Source: Caulobacter sp. 17J80-11
GTDB taxonomy: Bacteria; Pseudomonadota; Alphaproteobacteria; Caulobacterales; Caulobacteraceae
Reading direction: 5' to 3'
DNA length: 64,000 nt
NCBI RefSeq assembly: GCF_014349105.1
Contig: NZ_JACSJI010000017.1
Coordinates: forward strand, 16,509-80,508
This document shows, in pieces, positions 57,133 through 64,000 of the stretch. Under the pieces are notes generated by a model. That model saw only the letters and a program-made list of their open reading frames with translations. It was not told the DNA's origin and made no database searches. Numbering within the stretch: position 1 is the first letter of the stretch; each line of letters opens with the position of its first letter. The translations under genes and the position numbers were made by a program.

Positions 57133-60087
57133 TTAGAAGCGGACCTTGCCGGAGATCGAGAAGGTACGACCCAGCACGCGATAGACTTGCGGGTCGGTGT
57201 TGGCCTGGCCGCCGAGGGTGCCCTCGGTGGTCTGCGGCGCTTCCTCGTCGAACACGTTGCCGATGAAGGCGGTGACTTGGAAGTTGTCGGTCATGTCCCA
57301 ACGGGCCGAAACGTCGAAGTAGCTGGCTTCCGGCAGTTCGTTGCCGAAGCTGGCGGAGGTCATGGTCGGGACGTAGCTCCAGCGGCCGAACAGGGTCCAG
57401 TCGCCCAGGGTGTAGTAGGCCGAGAAGGCCGACTTCCACTCCGGCAGAGCGCCGCCGATGCCCGAGAACGAGTAGCCGACGTACTCGGTGCCGTTGATCG
57501 TGTAGGAGTCGATCAGCGACAGCAGCTCGTTCAGGCGCAGGCGACCCTTCATGCCCACGTCTTCCATGTCCAGCGACCATTCGGCCTGGATGTCCCAGCC
57601 GCTGGTCTTGAACTGCGAGGCGTTGGCGCGCGTGGTGTTCACGAAGTCGATGTCGCCGGTGACCGTGTCGCGAACGACGCGGGCGCAGGCCGGGTTCGAA
57701 GCGTCCAGGCTGTTGTAGCACTGGTTGATCCAGAACTGGGCGCCCAGCGACTGCACGGCATCCTTAATCTCGATGTCGTAGTAGTCGACGGTCGAGCGGA
57801 AGTCGCCCAGCGGGAACCAGTCGGGCTGGAAGACGACGCCGGCCGTGAAGGTCTCGGCGGTTTCCGGCTTCAGGCCCGGGTTACCGAAGGCGAAGGCTTC
57901 GACCTGAGCGTTGTTCTGCTCGAAGCCGGTGAAGTCGTGACCGCCGGCCTGAGCCGAGCAGAAGGCCACCAGCTGGGCCGACGGGCCGCTGCTCGCGTTA
58001 CAGGGGTCGGTGTAGGACGGGAAGCCCTGGTCGCCGTTCTGGAACAGCTCGAACACCGACGGAGCGCGGGTCGCTTCGTTGTAGACCGCGCGGAAGCGCA
58101 GCCAGTCAACCGGAGCGTACTCGCCGCCGACCTTGTAGGTCCAGACTTCGCCGATCGACGAGTAGTCCGAGTAACGCAGGCCCAGTTCCAGACCGAAGTA
58201 GTCGGCGAAGGACAGGTCCTTCAGCAGCGGAACCGACAGTTCGGTGTAGAGTTCGCGGACGTCGACCGAACCGGCTTGGTCTTGAATGGCGTTGAAGCCG
58301 TAGATGTTGCCGGTGCGCTGCTCGTTGTCGACGCGGAACTCGGCGTCGGTGCCGCGGTATTCGAAGCCGAACACGGCGGCGATCGGGCCAGCCGGCAGCT
58401 CCATCAGGTCGCCACGGACGTAGCCGGCCAGGCGGTGCTCTTCAACCTTGGTGGAGGAGAAGGTGGTCACGCGCAGGAAGTCGACCATTTCGTCGGTCAG
58501 GGTGTTCTGACCGAAGATGTCGAGCGGCACGCAGCCCGGCAGAGCGGCCGAGCCGAGCGGGGCGCCAGCGGCGGTCTGACAGCCGGCCAGGCCCTGTTTC
58601 AGCGCCGTGCGGTTGACCGAGTTGATGCCGCGGGTCAGGCCGTGGTTCTGGCCGTAGCTGGCGGTGACCGACCAGTCCCAGTTGTCGTTGAACGAACCGT
58701 CGACGGTGCTCAGCATCGAGAAGGCGTTGTTCTCGATGAAGGCGTTACGGGTGCCGACCTCGTTGGTGCGGCGGTCCATGGTGAAGTCGGCCAGCGGAGT
58801 CGGGCGCGACTGCAGGGCGGTCCACAGATCCGGGTGAGCCGTCTGGATCAGCGACTGCATGGCCGGGGTCAGCTGGATGGTCAGGCCGGTGGCCGGGGTC
58901 GGCGCCAGCTGAACTTCCGAGTTGCTGTTCACGTAGGTCAGCTGGACCTTCGCACGGATGTCGTCCGTGATGTCGTAGGTGCCGGTCGTGGTGATGTTGA
59001 AGCGTTCGGCCGGGATGATCAGGTAGTTGTCCGGCGCGAAGCTGTAGCGCGAGGAACCAGCCGCACGATCCGGCACGGCGCAGGCGCCGCTGGCGTTACG
59101 CGGGGTCAGGTTGCCCGACGCGTCGAACGACAGGTTGCCGGTGTTGTACGCAGCGCCGCCGACGCCGTCGCAGTTCGTGTCGGTGTTGCCGGCCGCGAAG
59201 TGCGCCGGCAGCAGGGTGCCGAGGTTCTGGAACGGGTTCGCCGAGTTGTTGGCGATCCAGCCCCAGGCCGGGGTGCCCGAGCCGCCCGAGAAGACGACGC
59301 TGCCGCCCGAGCCCAGGTAGTTCTGAGCTTCAGCCGCGGTGTCCACCACGTGCAGGTTGCCGGAGGCGTCCGAAACGACCGCGGCCGAGACGCGCGACCA
59401 GTCGTAGGCCGACTGCGAGACCTTTTCGCGGTTGTAGTAGGCGGCGTAGGCGGTCAGGTTGCCGCGGCCGTCGGCGAAGTTGCCGCCGAACAGGCCGTTG
59501 ATTTCGACTTCCGGAGCGTTGCCGTCGAAGGCCGAGCCGTAGGTCGCGGTGATCTCAGCGCCTTCGTAGTCGTCCTTCAGGATGAAGTTGACGACGCCCG
59601 AGATGGCGTCCGAGCCGTACACGGCCGAAGCGCCGCCGGTCACCACTTCGACGCGCTGGATCAGCGAGGCCGGGATGGTGTTCAGGTCGACGGTGCCGGT
59701 GGTCGAGGAGGCGGGCACGCGCTCGCCGTTGACCAGGACCAGGGTGCGGTTGGTGCCGAGGCCGCGAAGGTCGATGGTGGCGAAGTCTTCGCCGCCGGCG
59801 TTGTTCGAGGTCTTGGTGTTGCCCGGGATGACCTGCGGCAGCTCGTTCAGCAGCGACTCGACCGACAGGGTCGCGGTCATCTGCAGCTGCTCGGCGCCCA
59901 CGGTCGTGACCGGCGAGATTTCGGTGAAGTCCTGACGGACGATGCGCGAGCCGGTGACGACCACTTCATCGACGGTCGACTGCTCGGCGTCCTGGGCGAA
60001 GGCCGGCGCCGCCGCGAACGCGGCGAAGGCAGCCCCGCAGATCATCGTGGACGCCAACAGGCGGCCACGGACGGTTTGCTTATTCAA
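57133..60087 (-). CDS. TonB-dependent outer-membrane receptor
   Basis: 984 residues. Signal peptide ending APAFAQD near residue 32; TonB box-like region STVDEVVVTGSRI; plug domain with LNELPQVIPG, IDLRGLGTNRTLVLVNGERV and NTIPASLIQRVEVVTGGASAVYGSDAISG (seen in pieces up to about 170); then a 22-strand barrel ending GRTFSISGKVRF. The TTG at 60087 is the start because AGGAGGAAG lies just before it and the signal peptide follows at once. Resembles the large TonB receptors that Caulobacteraceae use for oligosaccharides or peptides; ligand unknown. Confidence 0.94.
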   Translation of the reverse strand: MNKQTVRGRLLASTMICGAAFAAFAAAPAFAQDAEQSTVDEVVVTGSRIVRQDFTEISPVTTVGAEQLQMTATLSVESLLNELPQVIPGNTKTSNNAGGEDFATIDLRGLGTNRTLVLVNGERVPASSTTGTVDLNTIPASLIQRVEVVTGGASAVYGSDAISGVVNFILKDDYEGAEITATYGSAFDGNAPEVEINGLFGGNFADGRGNLTAYAAYYNREKVSQSAYDWSRVSAAVVSDASGNLHVVDTAAEAQNYLGSGGSVVFSGGSGTPAWGWIANNSANPFQNLGTLLPAHFAAGNTDTNCDGVGGAAYNTGNLSFDASGNLTPRNASGACAVPDRAAGSSRYSFAPDNYLIIPAERFNITTTGTYDITDDIRAKVQLTYVNSNSEVQLAPTPATGLTIQLTPAMQSLIQTAHPDLWTALQSRPTPLADFTMDRRTNEVGTRNAFIENNAFSMLSTVDGSFNDNWDWSVTASYGQNHGLTRGINSVNRTALKQGLAGCQTAAGAPLGSAALPGCVPLDIFGQNTLTDEMVDFLRVTTFSSTKVEEHRLAGYVRGDLMELPAGPIAAVFGFEYRGTDAEFRVDNEQRTGNIYGFNAIQDQAGSVDVRELYTELSVPLLKDLSFADYFGLELGLRYSDYSSIGEVWTYKVGGEYAPVDWLRFRAVYNEATRAPSVFELFQNGDQGFPSYTDPCNASSGPSAQLVAFCSAQAGGHDFTGFEQNNAQVEAFAFGNPGLKPETAETFTAGVVFQPDWFPLGDFRSTVDYYDIEIKDAVQSLGAQFWINQCYNSLDASNPACARVVRDTVTGDIDFVNTTRANASQFKTSGWDIQAEWSLDMEDVGMKGRLRLNELLSLIDSYTINGTEYVGYSFSGIGGALPEWKSAFSAYYTLGDWTLFGRWSYVPTMTSASFGNELPEASYFDVSARWDMTDNFQVTAFIGNVFDEEAPQTTEGTLGGQANTDPQVYRVLGRTFSISGKVRF

Positions 60088-60656
60088 CTTTCTTCCTCCT
60101 GAGCCGGGTGCGGCAGCACTTCTTGCAAAGACCTGCCACCCGCAGCGACGTTGGCCCGCAGGCATGACGCCCCCGGATAAGGCCACGGTAGTTGGAGCAA
60201 GAGGAAAGGGTCAATTTCACCTTCGCCTATGTGGCGCGGTTTCCATTAAATTGTCGCAATATGGTCACTGCGTACTTCGGAATACTAAATAGCTATATAA
60301 TTACACGCACGTTATTATATGCCGGATCAGACGCACCGAGGCCGCCGGGGCCCCTGCGGAATAGCCCGTTTTCGCCAGAGCCGGATCGGCGCCGAGGCCC
60401 TCTTCAAGGCTCGGCCGCCGGGGCCGACAGGCCGCCGGGCACCCCGGACGTGGTCCCCCGGACACCGCGTTGCTGCGTCTTCGCCACAATTCAGCCGTGA
60501 ACCCGCCCCGGCCCGCGCCTCCTGCGGCGCGCCGGCCACGCGCCGCGACCGCGTCGCCGCACCGGACAACACGCTTGCGACCAAATCCGACGAATGTGCG
60601 ACGAACACGGCAGGCGGCGCGGCGTCGGCGATGGTATGAGTAAAGCCGAGGTCTAG
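60088..60656. other. 569-bp gene-free region with an A+T-rich island
   Basis: Lies between the TonB receptor (minus) and the LytS-type kinase (plus). About 60235-60320 is strikingly A+T-rich for this genome, with stretches such as TAGCTATATAATTA and GTTATTATATG, and is the likely promoter and control region of the receptor. I see no credible gene; short frames across it lack codon bias. Confidence 0.6.
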
Positions 60657-61778
60657 ATGCCGCGGCGGGTACGAATGCTGGGTTTGGAACCGTTTTGGCG
60701 GCGAGTGGACGTGCGCGAGGCCGCGGCCCTGGCGCTGGGCCTGTGGGGCACGGCCTACGTGGTCTACCTGACCGCCGGCCTGGCCAACGACGGGTCCATG
60801 CCCGGCTTCAACTATCTCATGTATGCGCTGATGGCCGGCTTCGGCCTGGTGCCGTCGGCGCTGATCTACCTGACCATGAGCACGACCGAGCGGATGCGGC
60901 TGGCGCCGCGCCTGGCGGTGATCGGCGTGTGCCTTGTCGGCACCGGCCTGCTGCACGCGCTCAACGACTCCCTGCTGTTCGAGGCCTTCTTCCGCGTCTA
61001 CCGGCCGAGGTTCGCGGGCACCCCGCTGGTGCGGGCGATGGCCGGCAACTTCCTCATTCTGGTCTGGCTGCACGCGCTGTACGCCGCCGGCGTGGAGCTG
61101 GTGCGCTCGGCCCGGGCGACGCGCGAGCGCGACCGGCTGCTGAGCGAGGCGCGCGCCGCCGCCCACCAGGCGCAGCTGGCCGCCCTGCGTTTCCAGCTGA
61201 ACCCGCACTTCCTGTTCAACACGCTGAACGCGGTCTCGACCCTGGTGGTCACCCAGCGCAACGCCGAGGCCGAAACCATGATCGGCCGGCTGTGCGAATT
61301 CCTGCGCGCCTCGCTGGCGTCCGACCCGCAGGCGACCACGCCGCTGGCCGAGGAGATGGCCACGGTGGAGGCCTATCTGGAAATCGAAAGCGTTCGCTTC
61401 GGCGAACGCCTGCGGGTGGAGATGGCCTGGCCGCCGCAGCTGGAGACCGCCGCGGTGCCGGGCCTGGTGCTGCAGCCGCTGGTCGAGAACGCGGTGAAGT
61501 ACGCCGTCGCCCCGGCCCGCCGCCCGGTGACCATCCGGGTCGCCGCCGCCGAACGCGACGGCGCGCTGGCCCTGATGGTCGAGGACGACGGCGACGCCGG
61601 GGAACTGGCGGCCGACCACGCCGGGACAGGCGTTGGACTTGAGAACGTGCGCAAGCGCCTGACCGCCCTCTACGGGGCGGACGGCGTGCTGGAAGCGGGC
61701 CGCGTGCCCGGCGGCGGGTGGCGCGTGGCGCTGCGGCTGCCGCTGAGCCGCACCAACGACGCGAGGAGGGCGGCGTGA
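60657..61778 (+). CDS. LytS-type sensor histidine kinase
   Basis: 373 residues. Four membrane helices (about 22-150), then the His_kinase domain with H184 in QLNPHFLFNTLNAVSTLV and a HATPase domain (VLQPLVENAVKYAV, TGVGLENVRKRLTALYG). No extra sensor domain, so the signal is probably read in the membrane. The ATG at 60657 follows GAGG; a second ATG is at 60675. The stop overlaps the regulator start (GTGA), a typical two-component pair. Confidence 0.93.
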   Translation: MPRRVRMLGLEPFWRRVDVREAAALALGLWGTAYVVYLTAGLANDGSMPGFNYLMYALMAGFGLVPSALIYLTMSTTERMRLAPRLAVIGVCLVGTGLLHALNDSLLFEAFFRVYRPRFAGTPLVRAMAGNFLILVWLHALYAAGVELVRSARATRERDRLLSEARAAAHQAQLAALRFQLNPHFLFNTLNAVSTLVVTQRNAEAETMIGRLCEFLRASLASDPQATTPLAEEMATVEAYLEIESVRFGERLRVEMAWPPQLETAAVPGLVLQPLVENAVKYAVAPARRPVTIRVAAAERDGALALMVEDDGDAGELAADHAGTGVGLENVRKRLTALYGADGVLEAGRVPGGGWRVALRLPLSRTNDARRAA

Positions 61779-62584
61779 CTCTGAAGATTCTACTGGTCGA
61801 CGACGAGCCGCTGGCGCTGGAACGCCTGGCCTTGGCCCTGCGCGACGTGCCCGACACCCAGGTGATCGGCACCGCCGCCGACGGCGAGGCCGCCGCCGAG
61901 GCGATCGTCCGGCTGAAGCCCGACCTGGTGCTGCTGGACATCCAGATGCCCGGCGCCGACGGCCTGTCCCTGGCCGCCGCCCTGCCGACCGTGGACCGGC
62001 CGGAGATCGTCTTCGTCACGGCCTTCAACCAGCACGCCCCGGACGCCTTCGAGCTGGAGGCCACCGACTATCTGCTGAAGCCGGTGCAGTTCGATCGCCT
62101 GCGCCAGGCCGTCGAGCGGGCCCGCCGTCGCCGGTCGACCAGCGCCGCGGCCGCCCGCGCCGCCGAGCTGGAGGCCCTGGTCCGGGCCATGGATCCGGAG
62201 CCCGCGGCCGCCGCGGCCGGCTGCTACGACAGCGAGATTTGGGTGCCCTCCTCCAAGGGCCTGATCCGGGTCGACCTGGATCGCGTGACCTGGATCGAGG
62301 CGGCCGGCGACTACGTGCTGTTCCACTCGGACACCCGCAGCCACATCCACCGCATCACCATGGGCGCCCTGGCCGGCCGGCTCGATCCGGCCCGCATCGC
62401 CCGCGTCCACCGCTCCGCCTTCGTGCGACTGGGCGCTGTGGCCTCGGTGGAGCGCCTGGGCAAGGGGCTGATCGCGCTGACCCTGACGGACGGCGGCACG
62501 GTGCAGGTGGGCCCCAGCTACACCAAGTGCGTGCTGGCCGCGCTCGGCGCGCGGCAGACCCGCGACCTGGCCGTCGCGTCCTAG
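61775..62584 (+). CDS. LytTR-family response regulator
   Basis: 269 residues. Receiver domain with D9, D10 in LLVDDEPLA, phospho-acceptor D55 in LVLLDIQMPG and K in YLLKPVQFD; linker about 118-160; LytTR DNA-binding domain (VPSSKGLIRVDLDRVTWIEA, RVHRSAFVRLGAV) at the end. GTG start with GAGGAGGG upstream, overlapping the kinase stop. It could control the adjacent TonB receptor or the downstream sugar genes; that is inference. Confidence 0.93.
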   Translation: MTLKILLVDDEPLALERLALALRDVPDTQVIGTAADGEAAAEAIVRLKPDLVLLDIQMPGADGLSLAAALPTVDRPEIVFVTAFNQHAPDAFELEATDYLLKPVQFDRLRQAVERARRRRSTSAAAARAAELEALVRAMDPEPAAAAAGCYDSEIWVPSSKGLIRVDLDRVTWIEAAGDYVLFHSDTRSHIHRITMGALAGRLDPARIARVHRSAFVRLGAVASVERLGKGLIALTLTDGGTVQVGPSYTKCVLAALGARQTRDLAVAS

Positions 62585-62661
62585 CCGCGGCGGTCGCTGC
62601 AAGCGGAACCATCTCCCGGCGGCTGCGGTTCTAGGACCCTCAGCAAAGCCGGAGGGGATTC

Positions 62662-63768
62662 GTGGCCGAGACTATTCTGATCACCGGCGGCGCCGGATTT
62701 ATCGGCCGCCGGGTCGCCAGGCTCCTGCTCGAGCGTGGCGACCGCGTGCGCGTGCTCGATTCTCTGGTCGAGCAGGTGCATGGCGGGGTCGAGCGCCCGG
62801 CCGAGCTGCCCGCCGAGGTCGACCTGCACGTCGGCGACGTGCGCGACGAGAACGCCGTGGTCGCCGCCCTGCGCGGGGTCGACGCGGTGATCCACCTGGC
62901 CGCCGAGGTCGGGGTCGGCCAGAGCATGTACGAGGTCGACCGCTACGTTTCCGGCAACGACTACGGCACCGCGGTCCTGCTGCAGCAGCTGATCCAGAAG
63001 CCGGTCCGCCGTATCGTCACCGCCTCGTCCATGTCGATCTACGGCGAGGGCCTCTACCGCACCGCCGACGGCGCCGTGCTGGAGACCGTCGACCGCCGCC
63101 GCCCCGGCCCGGGCGCCTGGGAGCCGCTCGACGCCGACGGCCGCCCGCTGCAGCCCCTGCCCACGCCCGAGTGGAAGCGCCCGGACCTGGTGTCGGTCTA
63201 TGCGCTGGGCAAGTACGTGCAGGAACGGCTGACCCTGACGCTCGCCCCCGCCTACGGCATGGAGGGCGTGGCGCTGCGCCTGTTCAACGTCTACGGCCCC
63301 GGCCAGGCGCTCTCCAATCCCTACACCGGCGTGCTGGCCATCTTCGCCGGCCGGCTGCTCAACAAGCAGCGGCCGCTGGTGTTCGAGGACGGCGGCCAGC
63401 GCCGCGACTTCGTCTATGTCGACGACGTGGCCCGCGCCTTCGTCACCGCCCTGGACCACCCGGACGCGCCCGGAAACGTGTTCAACATCGGGGCCGGCAA
63501 CTCGGTCTCGGTGGCCGAGGTCGGCGAGCGGCTGGCCCGCGCCATGGGCCTGGACATTCAGCCCGAGATCACCGGCCAGGCCCGCGCCGGCGACATCCGC
63601 CACTGCTTCTCCGACGCCTCGCGGGCTCGCGAGGTGCTGGGCTTCACGGCGCGCCGCGACTTCGACGAGGGCCTGGTCGAGCTGGTCGAGTGGGTCGCCC
63701 GGCAGAGCGCCGAGGACCGGGTCCAGGACGCCCGCCGCGAGCTGCAGGCGCGAGGCCTGGTGGCCTGA
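62662..63768 (+). CDS. NAD-dependent sugar-nucleotide epimerase/dehydratase (extended SDR)
   Basis: 368 residues. NAD-binding ILITGGAGFIGRRVAR (5-20), the catalytic YxxxK in YALGKYVQE, and the extended-SDR blocks LRLFNVYGPGQALSNPYTGV and RRDFVYVDDVARAFVTAL. It should act on a UDP- or GDP-sugar; the exact reaction is not clear. GTG start at 62662 with GGAGGGG upstream. The glycosyltransferase gene follows at 37 bp, which suggests a surface polysaccharide or glycoconjugate cluster that continues past the window. Confidence 0.9.
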   Translation: MAETILITGGAGFIGRRVARLLLERGDRVRVLDSLVEQVHGGVERPAELPAEVDLHVGDVRDENAVVAALRGVDAVIHLAAEVGVGQSMYEVDRYVSGNDYGTAVLLQQLIQKPVRRIVTASSMSIYGEGLYRTADGAVLETVDRRRPGPGAWEPLDADGRPLQPLPTPEWKRPDLVSVYALGKYVQERLTLTLAPAYGMEGVALRLFNVYGPGQALSNPYTGVLAIFAGRLLNKQRPLVFEDGGQRRDFVYVDDVARAFVTALDHPDAPGNVFNIGAGNSVSVAEVGERLARAMGLDIQPEITGQARAGDIRHCFSDASRAREVLGFTARRDFDEGLVELVEWVARQSAEDRVQDARRELQARGLVA

Positions 63769-63804
63769 CCGCCTTTCCCTTCCACCCGAACGCCAGGGTC
63801 TCCC

Positions 63805-64000
63805 ATGACGTCCGGCTCCCCTCGCCCCCCGGTCCGACGCCTGTTCCTCGCCGCGGACACCGTGGGCGGAAGCTGGGCCTCCGCGCTCGAGCTCGCCCGC
63901 GGCCTGGCCGGCCACGGGGTCGCCACCACGCTGGCGGTGCTGGGCCCGCGCCCGGCCCCCGCCGAGGCGGCGCGGGCGCGCGCCGTGCGCGGCCTGGAGC
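63805..64000 (+). CDS. Glycosyltransferase, N-terminal part (runs off the window)
   Basis: 65 codons are visible. RRLFLAADTVGGSWASALEL followed by ARGLAGHGVATTLAVLGPRP matches the first Rossmann strand and loop of GT-B, family-4-like glycosyltransferases. ATG at 63805. It follows the epimerase closely and is probably in the same operon. Acceptor and donor cannot be told. Confidence 0.7.
   Translation, partial: MTSGSPRPPVRRLFLAADTVGGSWASALELARGLAGHGVATTLAVLGPRPAPAEAARARAVRGLE

Noticed and set aside
57121..60102. A frame of about 990 codons on the plus strand opposite the TonB receptor
   Set aside because: Same reason: the minus-strand frame has a signal peptide, plug and barrel, while the plus-strand product is low-complexity and lacks a start signal.
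60192..60500. 102-codon plus-strand frame across the A+T-rich island
   Set aside because: Codon use changes abruptly along it, it lacks a ribosome binding site and it spans the likely receptor promoter.
62605..62630. GGAAC-N17-GGTT before the epimerase gene
   Set aside because: The first base of the -10 element is wrong, and the gene has no stress context.

Overview
This is a G+C-rich, densely coded chromosomal window that looks like core genome of an alphaproteobacterium of the family Caulobacteraceae (Caulobacter/Phenylobacterium type). The basis is the gene order phyR / nepR-sigT-phyK of the general stress response (GSR), the consensus EcfG promoters around it, the extreme G+C bias at third codon positions, and the frequent use of GTG and TTG starts. 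I saw no rRNA, tRNA, CRISPR array, transposase or prophage. The species is inference; the gene families are read from the translated sequence.

Layout. 1-942: the end of an unknown gene, then a YeaR-like DUF1971 gene and a group III truncated haemoglobin transcribed divergently around a 16-bp palindrome. 976-5902: a SYLF protein, ubiE-ubiB (ubiquinone), and alanine dehydrogenase with a divergent Lrp/AsnC regulator. 5959-9374: a secreted unknown, succinate-semialdehyde dehydrogenase, a lysine-rich MarR protein and a NUDIX hydrolase. 9529-15546 (minus): yciB, ftsY, mtaB, an S9 peptidase and dapF. 15615-18866 (plus): a K+ channel with a zinc ribbon, a prolyl oligopeptidase and a small membrane protein.

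18938-23545 is the GSR locus: a candidate GsrN small RNA, two small membrane proteins, the anti-anti-sigma factor PhyR, the anti-sigma factor NepR, the sigma factor SigT/EcfG, a PhyK-type sensor kinase and an entericidin. I find perfect GGAAC-N16/17-CGTT promoters before gsrN, the 19219 gene, phyR, nepR-sigT and the entericidin. Four more lie further on, before a glycine-zipper lipoprotein, a lipid kinase-phosphatase operon, a DUF1328 protein and a DUF883 operon. So at least nine transcription units here look EcfG-controlled, and the 39-44 kb part is a second envelope-stress cluster (lipoprotein, lipid kinase, SodB, small membrane proteins, DUF4142).

23681-36896: an MHS-type transporter, pbpC and an alpha-2-macroglobulin gene (periplasmic defence and repair pair) separated by a GIY-YIG gene remnant, an FMN-dependent hydroxy-acid oxidase, an Lnt-like amidase, a cupredoxin and a PhnA-like protein. 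36893-39139: ccmG-ccmD-ccmC (cytochrome c maturation) and an OmpA lipoprotein. 44471-47703: a fumarylacetoacetate-hydrolase family enzyme with maleylacetoacetate isomerase and carbonic anhydrase as a tight operon, then DUF1579 and a 2OG-Fe(II) oxygenase. 47764-52642: the glyoxylate bypass (aceB, aceA) with a divergent ScfR/RamB-like regulator and an operator-like palindrome. 52700-64000: a dicarboxylate symporter, a small unknown with a compact MarR protein, a ToxR-type membrane regulator, a TonB-dependent receptor, a LytS/LytTR two-component pair, a sugar-nucleotide epimerase and the start of a glycosyltransferase.

Repeats: two copies of a long inverted element (3972-4137 and 49366-49532) have arms that are identical between copies and unrelated loops; other palindromic intergenic elements sit at 9358-9499, 25349-25371 and 27423-27453.
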